This document shows, one piece after another, positions 9,054-16,637 of a stretch of 64,000 nucleotides of DNA. The DNA lies in contig CAVZZJ010000011.1 in the NCBI GenBank assembly GCA_963779735.1, positions 1-64,000 on the forward strand. The letters run 5' to 3'. The translations under genes and the position numbers were made by a program. The notes under the pieces were generated by a model. That model ran no database searches, was not told the DNA's origin, and saw nothing but the letters and a program-made list of their open reading frames with translations. This DNA is from Bog-473 sp963779735 (GTDB lineage: Bacteria > Actinomycetota > Acidimicrobiia > Acidimicrobiales > RAAP-2). Position 1 is the stretch's first letter. Each line of letters opens with the position of its first letter.

Positions 9054-9629
9054 ATGGGTCAGCGCTCGACCACTGTGGAATCGATACTCGAGGCGACAAG
9101 AAGAGCGATCGCAGAGCGCGGTCCGGGCAAGCTCACGTTGTCTGCTGTTGCCAACGCCGCCGGGATCTCCCGACCAACTCTGTACCGCTGGTTTCCCACG
9201 AAGAACGATCTTCTGGCCGCCCTTACCGCCTACGAAGAGCAGCGCTTTGACATCGGCCTTCAACAGGTCATCGCTGCCCACCGGGCGCCGCGACGCCGAT
9301 TAGAGGCCGCCCTGCGCTTTCTCATGAACTACTTGGATCAATCGATGATGCCCGACCCGATCGGCGTCGATCCGGAGTTCGCTCTCAAATCGATTGCCGT
9401 GTCCCTCGGACCCCATATAGAGATACTGGCCGGGCTCCTTGGTGACTCTTTGTTCGAGGTGCCGGCTGTTCGGGCGGGAGCGCTGACCCCACAGCAGGCG
9501 TCAGAGATGTTCCTCCGGATAGCGTATTCGCACTACTTGGTCCCGCACGCTGACTCAGAGGTGATTCTTACGATGATGCGCGACTTCGCCGGGATATCCC
9601 GGCGGACCGCCCGGTTGATGGCTGGGTGA
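9054..9629 (+). CDS. TetR family transcriptional regulator
   Basis: 191 residues. The N-terminal helix-turn-helix is clear (IAERGPGKLTLSAVANAAGI, then SRPTLYRWFPTKNDLLAAL, about residues 15-55), and the C-terminal half is the helical ligand-binding and dimer domain. The ATG at 9054 is preferred because GAGG lies just upstream; an ATG at 9042 is in the same frame. It sits between a divergent DUF7065/sulfotransferase unit and a downstream CmcJ/sulfotransferase/DUF1214 unit. Both units carry TTACA-N14-TGTAAAC upstream, which is its most likely operator. Confidence 0.85.
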   Translation: MGQRSTTVESILEATRRAIAERGPGKLTLSAVANAAGISRPTLYRWFPTKNDLLAALTAYEEQRFDIGLQQVIAAHRAPRRRLEAALRFLMNYLDQSMMPDPIGVDPEFALKSIAVSLGPHIEILAGLLGDSLFEVPAVRAGALTPQQASEMFLRIAYSHYLVPHADSEVILTMMRDFAGISRRTARLMAG

Positions 9630-9664
9630 AGTGCCTCGATGGAGGCCTGCTCTAATCTCTAGCT

Positions 9665-9690
9665 TTACATATATGGTCTTTACTGTAAAC
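9665..9690 (+). promoter_or_regulatory. Inverted repeat upstream of CmcJ operon (likely TetR operator)
   Basis: TTACA at 9665-9669, 14 bases, then TGTAAAC at 9684-9690. The arm sequence and spacing are the same as at 8850-8875. It lies about 50 bases before the GTG of the CmcJ-like gene and after the end of the TetR gene. Confidence 0.5.
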
Positions 9691-9742
9691 TTACGGTGCT
9701 GCCACCCGGCAACAAACAGGAGAGACCAGGGAGACGACACGA

Positions 9743-10606
9743 GTGGTCGCATCCGAGACAACCGATGGCACGGGCGTTGACGCCGAGATCAACTACGTCA
9801 GGAACCGGTTCTCGCCCACAGGTGACGTGCTCACGTTTGTGACGGAAGCTGAAGAACAGTCAACGATGGAGACGCTGCCGGGTCGCACTGTCCGAATAAC
9901 CAACGCACGGTCGTTGGAGTCGGACCTCGATCGCGAAGGCTTTGCCTTGGTGCCTCACACGAGCTGCATTGAGGATTTCGATCTGGTTCAAGACGATCCC
10001 GACGTCGATCAGCGCTATATCGACGAGATGGCGGACTTACTGGCGCGAGTCACCGGCGCCTCACGGACCTTCATGCTGGGTCGGGGGAAAAGACGCTATG
10101 GCGAAGGGGCGAAGGACAAGTTGGCTCCGCTGCCCAACGCCAAGCCAGCGCGCTACCCCCATGCCGACAATACCGACTCATCGGCGACGGGACTCGTCGA
10201 AATGGTGGGCGCATTTGTGGATGGCATGGATCTCACGGCGTACTCCCGTTATGCGATGTACAACATGTGGCGAGCGGTCTCTGCGCCACCACAAGACTTT
10301 CCGCTTGCGGTTTGTGACGCACGGACGGTCGCGCCCCAGGACGAAGTCACAGTGACCGCCATCACGCTCGAAAAGGACAGCGGCGCGATCACTCACGACA
10401 CAACGGGCTACCTCTACAATCGCGCCCACCGGTGGTACTACTACCGAGACATGACCCCTGCAGAGGTCCTTGTGTTCAAGGCACATGACACCGACCGAAG
10501 CCGGTCACTACGCGTGCCCCATAGTGCATTCACCGATCCAACATGCCCTGCCGGAGTTCAGACGAGGGCAAGCGTTGAGATACGTGGCCTCGCCCTGTTT
10601 GTCTGA
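9743..10606 (+). CDS. CmcJ/NvfI-like oxygenase family protein
   Basis: 287 residues. Family motifs are visible: YNMWRA in the middle, PLAVCDARTV and, near the end, HRWYYYRDMTPAEVLVFKAHD. These are typical of the CmcJ/NvfI (also GA4-desaturase-like) group, which is related to Fe(II)/2-oxoglutarate enzymes and acts in cephamycin and meroterpenoid pathways. A hydroxylation or rearrangement of a small molecule is therefore plausible; the substrate is unknown. The GTG start has GGGAG about 10 bases upstream. It is the first gene of a run of three (sulfotransferase 45 bases later, then the DUF1214-like gene). Confidence 0.72.
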   Translation: MVASETTDGTGVDAEINYVRNRFSPTGDVLTFVTEAEEQSTMETLPGRTVRITNARSLESDLDREGFALVPHTSCIEDFDLVQDDPDVDQRYIDEMADLLARVTGASRTFMLGRGKRRYGEGAKDKLAPLPNAKPARYPHADNTDSSATGLVEMVGAFVDGMDLTAYSRYAMYNMWRAVSAPPQDFPLAVCDARTVAPQDEVTVTAITLEKDSGAITHDTTGYLYNRAHRWYYYRDMTPAEVLVFKAHDTDRSRSLRVPHSAFTDPTCPAGVQTRASVEIRGLALFV

Positions 10607-10651
10607 GCCGGCAGCGTTTCCCCGTCCTCCTCGATGGAAAGGTCCGTCGCG

Positions 10652-11830
10652 ATGTCGCAGTTGACCGTGGATACTGTTGTACAACGCGCCCAGACGCTGA
10701 CCGACGTCCAGGATCCTGATCCATTCCACTTCGCAGAGAATCTTTCCGCTGTTGTCGACTGCATGAACGGCGAGGGGGACCTCACCGGTGCCGGAGTGGA
10801 GATGGCCGTCGGAATGCTCGCGGTAGCTTTGCGGAACCGCATGGAGGTCGACCGCTACGTTGCCGACGAGCCAGCCGTTGACGACTCATCCATCGACCAC
10901 CCGATCTTTCTCACCGGCCTGCCAAGATCGGGAACGACCTACTTCCAATATCTATTCGACCTGGACCCTGACCTCCGGATGATGCGAACCTGGGAGGGCG
11001 AACGACCTGCACCGCCGCCGGCCGTCGACGTCGACTCGGCTCGTCAGCGGCGGGAGGCCAGTCTCGAGAACGCCCGGCTCACGCGTGAATTGACGGGCGG
11101 AAAGATCGATGCCTTCCATCTCACAGACGTTGACGGACCGCAGGAGTGTCTGGCGATTCTGGACCAAACCTTCGTCAACCCAGGACTTCTCTGGCCAATG
11201 TCGGGCGGAGGTTACCTGGAGTACCTGTTGCACGGGGCTGATCTGCGGGCGGCCTACGAATACCACGCGCGGGTGCTGAAACTGTTGCAGTGGAGCGCGC
11301 CGCCGAGACGTTGGACGTTGAAGTGGCCCTGCCATCTCCTTGCCCTCGAGGCCATCGCGGATGTCTACCCCGACGCCACGTTCGTAGTGACCCACAGGGA
11401 TCCCGTCCAAGCCCTCGCCTCGAATTGCAGCCTGGCCCACATGCTGCGAACCGGGACCGACCCGGACTACGACCCCACGGTCACTGGCCGAGACATGCTG
11501 AATCTGGTGCGTGAGCACGTCGACCGGCTGGTTGCTTTCGATGTCGCGCAGTCGCAAGCCGGAGCTTCCCCACTCGTACACGTGGACTATTACCGTCTGG
11601 TGGATTCTCCCGAGACCGTCATGCCCGATGTGTTCGAGTCAATCGGGCTTGAGTGGACGTCGGCGGTCGAATATCGAATCCGAACGTGGCGGGCTGAAAA
11701 CCCGAAGGGAAAGCGAGGTTCGCACGAGTACACACTCGATGACTATGGGCTTGATCGCGCCATGGTCAGCAAGGCGTTAGCGGCCTACGTCGAGCGGTTC
11801 AATATACCGAGCGAGTACGGTCAGTCCTAG
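10652..11830 (+). CDS. Sulfotransferase family protein, paralogue B
   Basis: 392 residues from the ATG at 10652, chosen because GGAAAGG precedes it; an in-frame ATG at 10634 is less likely. The PAPS-binding loop is TGLPRSGTTYFQ at about 88-99, with a VVTHRDP 3'-phosphate motif in the second half and a C-terminal YGLDRAMV helix. It is homologous to the sulfotransferase at 6569, including the EYHARVLKLLQW / RYHKRVLKLLQW segment. Its stop overlaps the GTG of the next gene by one base, so translation is probably coupled. Confidence 0.85.
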   Translation: MSQLTVDTVVQRAQTLTDVQDPDPFHFAENLSAVVDCMNGEGDLTGAGVEMAVGMLAVALRNRMEVDRYVADEPAVDDSSIDHPIFLTGLPRSGTTYFQYLFDLDPDLRMMRTWEGERPAPPPAVDVDSARQRREASLENARLTRELTGGKIDAFHLTDVDGPQECLAILDQTFVNPGLLWPMSGGGYLEYLLHGADLRAAYEYHARVLKLLQWSAPPRRWTLKWPCHLLALEAIADVYPDATFVVTHRDPVQALASNCSLAHMLRTGTDPDYDPTVTGRDMLNLVREHVDRLVAFDVAQSQAGASPLVHVDYYRLVDSPETVMPDVFESIGLEWTSAVEYRIRTWRAENPKGKRGSHEYTLDDYGLDRAMVSKALAAYVERFNIPSEYGQS

Positions 11831-13002
11831 TGGATGCCGAGGCCGTTGGCTGGACCGCGTGGCTTGACGGCTTGCGCGACGTGGCAACCACCTTGCTCGA
11901 AGAGGCACGATCGGGCGGCGCAGGATTTCGTGAAGCTGACGTCGCGATGAAGATGTTTGGAACGATGATGGGAGCGTATCTGTCGCACCTTTCAGCTGGG
12001 CCCGATCATCCGTCCTTTCTCCCGAGCGCGGGGTACTACTCGATGTACGGGTCTCCGAATCCCGACACCGTCTACCGCAGCGCAGTCATCGATGCCGCCG
12101 GCAGGTACCTGATTGTCGGCCGGAGGGGGACCGCTCCGGAAGTGACTATCATGCCCTTCGGCGCGCCGACTTCGAAGGGTCTGGAAACGTTCAGGCCGTT
12201 CGATCTCGCCCAACTGGCGTTGGATGGTGAGGGCAGATTCGAAGTTGTTCTGAGTCAACAACGTCCGGAAGACGCCCGAAACTGGTGGCGACTTGAACCA
12301 GGAATGCGATCACTGATGTTGCGGAGCGTGAGCAGTGATTGGGCGGCCGACACCGACCCACTCCTAGCAATCGTGCGCTTAGACGGTGACCCGCGTCGAG
12401 AACGTATTGGCTCCGATGTTCTACGAGAGCGTATGGGGTCATTCGCATACGTGGTGGAAGCGATGATCCGGTCAGGGGTCAACCGTGTGCTCCAACTGCG
12501 TTCAGAGGACATCGTGAACCGGGTGGTGACGGTCGACTACTCCAACGGAGGTGGCCTACGGGACCAGTGGTACCAAGAGGGATGCTTCGAACTCGAAGAT
12601 GACGAGGCGCTGATGGTCGAGGTGCATGTCCCGAGTGCATGTCGAGGATTCTCCCTCTCACTGACCGATGCCTTCTTCTCCACGCTCGATTGGGCCAATG
12701 CCCAAAGCAGCCTCAATCATAAGCAGGCCGCACTGGACCATGACGGAGTGTTACGCATCGTTGTGGGGTCGAGGGATCCGGGTGTGCAGAATTGGCTCGA
12801 TACGATCGGCCACCAATTCGGCGTGCTCCAATTCCGGTGGTCAGGTGGAGATCAAGCCCCTCGGGTTGTTGTCAGCAAGGTCTCATCGGCATCGATCAGT
12901 GACGAAAGCCCTCCGACGTCGATGGCCCGCGTCACGGCAAGCGAGCGCGCCGCAGCAATCCGGGAGAGACAGATCGGCGCTCAACTCCGATCACTCTGGT
13001 AG
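11830..13002 (+). CDS. DUF1214-like protein
   Basis: 390 residues starting at a GTG that shares its G with the stop of the sulfotransferase gene. The middle contains GSPNPDTVYRSAVID, and the C-terminal part (RGFSLSLTDAFFSTLDWANA, then a WLDTIGH segment) looks like the DUF1254/DUF1214 family, seen in many actinobacterial lipid-degradation clusters. No catalytic function is established for this group. A central beta-rich region separates the two matches. The tight linkage suggests it acts on the same molecule as the oxygenase and sulfotransferase upstream. Confidence 0.6.
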   Translation: MDAEAVGWTAWLDGLRDVATTLLEEARSGGAGFREADVAMKMFGTMMGAYLSHLSAGPDHPSFLPSAGYYSMYGSPNPDTVYRSAVIDAAGRYLIVGRRGTAPEVTIMPFGAPTSKGLETFRPFDLAQLALDGEGRFEVVLSQQRPEDARNWWRLEPGMRSLMLRSVSSDWAADTDPLLAIVRLDGDPRRERIGSDVLRERMGSFAYVVEAMIRSGVNRVLQLRSEDIVNRVVTVDYSNGGGLRDQWYQEGCFELEDDEALMVEVHVPSACRGFSLSLTDAFFSTLDWANAQSSLNHKQAALDHDGVLRIVVGSRDPGVQNWLDTIGHQFGVLQFRWSGGDQAPRVVVSKVSSASISDESPPTSMARVTASERAAAIRERQIGAQLRSLW

Positions 13003-13169
13003 GTCTTCTTGGGGGCGGGACTCTATCCGGAGCCCCGGACTCCAGTGACCGCCGGCCGCTTGCAGCTCGTCTCCATGAGGGTGGACAGCGGGGCCGGGGC
13101 ACGGTGTTCCACCTTGCGCCCTGACGCAGTGCGGCCGGAGTTCTTATCTGGTAAGCAATCTGCTGACAA

Positions 13170-13188
13170 CCCGACCAGATCGGTCGGG
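13170..13188. promoter_or_regulatory. Inverted repeat upstream of mycofactocin-type SDR
   Basis: CCCGACC (13170-13176) and GGTCGGG (13182-13188), perfect 7-base arms around AGATC. It lies about 75 bases before the SDR gene and is a candidate operator. Confidence 0.4.
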
Positions 13189-13262
13189 CGCGAGGAGCCA
13201 GGAGACGAGGGCCACCGACCGCCGCGGGCTCCTCGCAGCGAGACATTTGGATACGAGGAGGG

Positions 13263-14081
13263 ATGATGGGAAAGCTTGATGGCAAGGTTGCGTTCATCAG
13301 CGGAGCGGCTCGGGGCCAGGGCCGCAGCCATGCGATTCGCCTGGCTCAGGAGGGGGCCGACATCATTGCGGTCGACGTCTGCAAGCAGCTCAAGGCCGTG
13401 CGGTACGCGATGTCCACGCCAGAGGACCTTGAGCAGACGGTCAAGGAGGTGGAGTCGCTTGGGCGGCGCATCGTCGCCCGTGAGGCCGATGTCCGGGACG
13501 CCTCGGCACTTCAGGTGGCGCTCAATGACGGGGTCAGGGAGCTCGGTCGGGTCGATATCGTCCTGGCCAACGCCGGCATCGGCCCCGGCGGCGACGTGAC
13601 CGATGACGAACAGTGGGACGAGGTCGTCGACGTCAACCTCAAGGGTGTCTGGAACACCGGCCGCGTCGCCATCCCGTCCATGATCGAACGAGGCGAGGGA
13701 GGGGCGATCGTCCTGACCAGCTCCACCGGTGGGCTGATCGGACCCGGGATAAACCAGTCGGGAACCTTGGCCTACATAGCCGCCAAGCACGGGGTCATAG
13801 GGCTGATGCGGTCCTGGGCCAACTACCTTGCGCCGTATTCGATCCGGGTCAACAGCGTGGCACCGACCACGGTCCGGACGCCGATGGCGGGTGGCGGCAA
13901 CATAAAGGGCATACTGGAGCACTCTCCCGAGCTGGCTGGCTCGCTGCTCAACGCCATGCCCGTCGAGGCGGTCGACCCGATCGACATCTCCAACGCCATC
14001 GCATGGCTGGTCTCCGACGAAGCCCGGTACGTGACCGGCACAGTGGTCCCAGTCGACGCCGGTAACGTCAACCGGCGCTGA
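13263..14081 (+). CDS. Mycofactocin-type SDR family oxidoreductase
   Basis: 272 residues. It has an N-terminal Rossmann loop GAARGQG (15-21), a catalytic serine in TSST (about 152-155) and YxxxK at Y171/K175. The segment from about 38 to 80 (DVCKQLKAVRYAMSTPEDLE, then GRRIVAREADVRD) is the insertion that marks SDRs believed to keep a tightly bound NAD and to recycle electrons through mycofactocin. The C-terminus TGTVVPVDAGNVN also fits. It should oxidise an alcohol to a ketone. No mycofactocin biosynthesis genes are in the window. GAGGAGG lies directly upstream. Confidence 0.85.
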   Translation: MMGKLDGKVAFISGAARGQGRSHAIRLAQEGADIIAVDVCKQLKAVRYAMSTPEDLEQTVKEVESLGRRIVAREADVRDASALQVALNDGVRELGRVDIVLANAGIGPGGDVTDDEQWDEVVDVNLKGVWNTGRVAIPSMIERGEGGAIVLTSSTGGLIGPGINQSGTLAYIAAKHGVIGLMRSWANYLAPYSIRVNSVAPTTVRTPMAGGGNIKGILEHSPELAGSLLNAMPVEAVDPIDISNAIAWLVSDEARYVTGTVVPVDAGNVNRR

Positions 14082-14134
14082 GCGGTCTCGCGGAACTACA
14101 TCGATGTGATTCGAAAGCCGATACCACAAGCTAC

Positions 14135-15292
14135 TCAGTGGACGAGTACAGGGGCGACGGCCGGCTCCAGCGGTAGGTCGTAGAACCTGATTACGTTGTT
14201 CCTCCCGATGGCAATCTGGTCCTCAACCGGAACTCCGTCCAACTGTCGCTCTAACCGGCCGGCACTATCCGGCCACGCGCCGTCGAAGTGGGGATAGTCT
14301 GCTCCCCACATCAGGTTTTCCCGACCGATAATCTCCCGGTTGACGATGGCCGTGCGGTCGCGCATGAAGGTGCAAGCGACGTGTTCGTGAAATATCTGGC
14401 TCGGGGTACGGTCCGAGGTGATGTTGGCCGCTTGACCGGTGGCGGGCGCCCAGAGCTTGTCGTGCACCCAGCGGTCGTCCATCCGCTCGAGGACGGCCAG
14501 TGGCCAAGAAGCGTCGTTCTCCACCGAAAGGACCTTCAGTTTCCGGTGGCGGTCGAACAGGCCGGAGTAGATCATCGAGATGATCGCGTACATCGTCGGA
14601 GTGAACACGCAGGCGTAATCGACGAACTGGCTACCCGTGTTCTTCCAAGATGTCTCCGTCGCCGCAACGTGAAGGCTGATTGGCACACCGAGTGTCTCTG
14701 CCGCAGACCAGAACTTCTCGAACCGGGGGTCACCGTAGCTCTCCCCGGACTCCTGTCCGATGCTTATCATCGCCCCGCGCAAACCGATCTCGACGCAGCG
14801 CTCCAACTCGGCGACGCTGTGGTCGATGTCGTCGGTGGTGATCATGGCCACGCCGAACAGTCGATCCGGCGCGCCGGAACAATGCTCCGCCAGCCAATCG
14901 TTGAAGGCCCGGATGCAGGCGTTGCGGAACTCGTGGTCCTTGACTCCGAACAGCCCGAGTCCCACGGTGGTGTAGAGCACCTCGGCGTCCATTCCTTCGC
15001 GGTCGAGCTCTTCCGACCGGGCGGCGGGGTCATAGGCTCCTTCGGGAATGTCGGCCCAGCGCCCTTCCAGACCGAAGCGGGCATCGGGATCGGCATACTT
15101 CCGCTTGGTGGCGAACAAGCCGACCCCGCTCCCGCGATGGGGCGGACCCTCGATCACGAAGGCGTCCCCGTCGTCGGTGCTCACAAGGTGAGGCGCACGA
15201 TCTCGGAACCTACGGTCGATGCGAGTCGTCCAAAGGTCCGGCGGCTCGGCGACGTGAGAGTCAGCGGAGACCAACTTGAATGGCAGCGTCAT
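14135..15292 (-). CDS. Amidohydrolase family protein (LigW/ACMSD-like)
   Basis: 385 residues from the ATG at 15292, which has GGGAGGGG upstream. TIM-barrel metal sites are visible: SADSHVAEP near the N-terminus, PISLHVAA in the middle and WGADYPHFDG near the C-terminus. This group (amidohydrolase_2) includes decarboxylases of aromatic or ring-cleavage acids and hydrolases. It lies 125 bases downstream of the VOC gene on the same strand. A ring-cleavage enzyme plus a decarboxylase or hydrolase is a plausible pair. Substrate unknown. Confidence 0.82.
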   Translation of the reverse strand: MTLPFKLVSADSHVAEPPDLWTTRIDRRFRDRAPHLVSTDDGDAFVIEGPPHRGSGVGLFATKRKYADPDARFGLEGRWADIPEGAYDPAARSEELDREGMDAEVLYTTVGLGLFGVKDHEFRNACIRAFNDWLAEHCSGAPDRLFGVAMITTDDIDHSVAELERCVEIGLRGAMISIGQESGESYGDPRFEKFWSAAETLGVPISLHVAATETSWKNTGSQFVDYACVFTPTMYAIISMIYSGLFDRHRKLKVLSVENDASWPLAVLERMDDRWVHDKLWAPATGQAANITSDRTPSQIFHEHVACTFMRDRTAIVNREIIGRENLMWGADYPHFDGAWPDSAGRLERQLDGVPVEDQIAIGRNNVIRFYDLPLEPAVAPVLVH

Positions 15293-15417
15293 ACGGATTA
15301 CCCCTCCCTGACCGAAGCCTCTCTTTCGCCCCTGGGCGGAAGAGAAATCAAGCGATATTCTACCCATTCGTTCTCAGCTCTGTCCGCCCGAGCGCGTTCA
15401 TCGCGTCGAGCAAAGGC

Positions 15418-16356
15418 CTACGGGTGCTCCGCCCGGGGATCGCCCTGGGTCAGCACGGTCGAAAAGCCCCAGGCGATTCCCAGCCCGTCCGTGGGGTTGG
15501 TAACGATCGTGGTGTCGGTATCGGCCTCTATCCGCACAGCCGCCGCCTCCAGGCGCCGGGCAACCCGGTCGAGGTCCCGAACCTTCCAGGTCAGCGAGTA
15601 GTAGGTGTCGTGAGGCACATTCCTCTCCCAGGCGTGCATCGCCGGCGATCCCTCCTCCAGCGGCTGGGCAACCTCGACGACGGCATCGGCCAGGGCGATG
15701 TAGCTGCTCTGGGTCGCAAGGAGGCTGTTGCGCCGCTCGTGAAGGACCTGGCCTCCCAGAACGTCGACCAAGAAGCGGCGGGCCCGATCCGGACGGTCGG
15801 TCAGCACGGTGTGGTGCGAGCAGCATTCGATCCCGAGCGGATCCGTCGGGCTCACCGCCGGCACGGGCGGATCGCCCCGGGGATCGCGGCGTGGCATGTA
15901 GACGCAGAGCTCGTAACTCAGCCCCGTCTCCTCCGGAAGGGTGAAGATAATGGGCGTGGAAGAGACGTCCAGTGGCGGGCTTTCCCCCTGCGGCATCCGG
16001 TTGGCCTGGTCCATGCCATGGAAGTTCCGGCGACGCAGCTCCGACCACAAATCCTCGATGCCGTCGACGAACCAAGCGAGCGCCCCGAGGCTCGGTTCGT
16101 CGACGCTCGCATGCACCTGCGTACCGTCTACGATCATGAGGGCGGGGTCGACGCATTCGAGCTGAACCTCGGCGATGGGGGTGAAAGTGGCGTAGTCGTT
16201 GCGGAATCCTGCGGGAACGTCTCGTCGTCCACTGCCGAGATATTCGCCAAGAACGACGCTCTCCCGACCGAACACGCGGCGGAAGAAGTCGGTCGCCTCT
16301 TCGAGATCCGGAACCCAGTGTGTCGAGTGGTAGAGATGCTTCAACGTGTATGGCAT
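15418..16356 (-). CDS. Two-domain VOC family (glyoxalase/extradiol-type) protein
   Basis: 312 residues with two vicinal-oxygen-chelate modules, one from about residue 1 to 150 (HSTHWVPDLEEATDFFRRVFG) and one from about 180 to 312 (HHTVLTDRPDRARRFLVDVLGG, then VRDLDRVARRLE). The layout is like type I extradiol dioxygenases, but one usual His of the second module is replaced (YYSLTWKV), so the metal site may be altered. The start is chosen at 16356, where a TATGTT box lies six bases upstream as in leaderless genes; an ATG at 16386 is the alternative. Confidence 0.72.
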   Translation of the reverse strand: MPYTLKHLYHSTHWVPDLEEATDFFRRVFGRESVVLGEYLGSGRRDVPAGFRNDYATFTPIAEVQLECVDPALMIVDGTQVHASVDEPSLGALAWFVDGIEDLWSELRRRNFHGMDQANRMPQGESPPLDVSSTPIIFTLPEETGLSYELCVYMPRRDPRGDPPVPAVSPTDPLGIECCSHHTVLTDRPDRARRFLVDVLGGQVLHERRNSLLATQSSYIALADAVVEVAQPLEEGSPAMHAWERNVPHDTYYSLTWKVRDLDRVARRLEAAAVRIEADTDTTIVTNPTDGLGIAWGFSTVLTQGDPRAEHP

Positions 16357-16558
16357 TTTGCAAACATACGCGATCGTCGTCGGCAAATCTGTCGAACGGG
16401 CGCCTTCTCGCGAAGGAGAGGATTTGCGATGTCCGCCATCAGCCCTCCCACCGCCGGTCGGGCTTCCGGTGAGCCCGGTTGGGCGACGACACCTGGTCAG
16501 CTTCGTGGAGACCTACTGAGGGGACCCACCCAGGGAAGCGCTGGAGGCATGAAACGAC

Positions 16559-16575
16559 ACTGCCCATAGGGCAGT
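16559..16575. promoter_or_regulatory. Inverted repeat upstream of Baeyer-Villiger monooxygenase
   Basis: ACTGCCC and GGGCAGT, perfect 7-base arms around ATA, about 60 bases before the monooxygenase start. The core TGCCCA...GGGCA resembles the palindrome at 3470-3483. Confidence 0.4.
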
Positions 16576-16637
16576 AGGCGGCGGTCTTCCTAGGGGACTC
16601 GCTGGGAGACGACTAGTCGGGCGACCTTGGAACGGCC

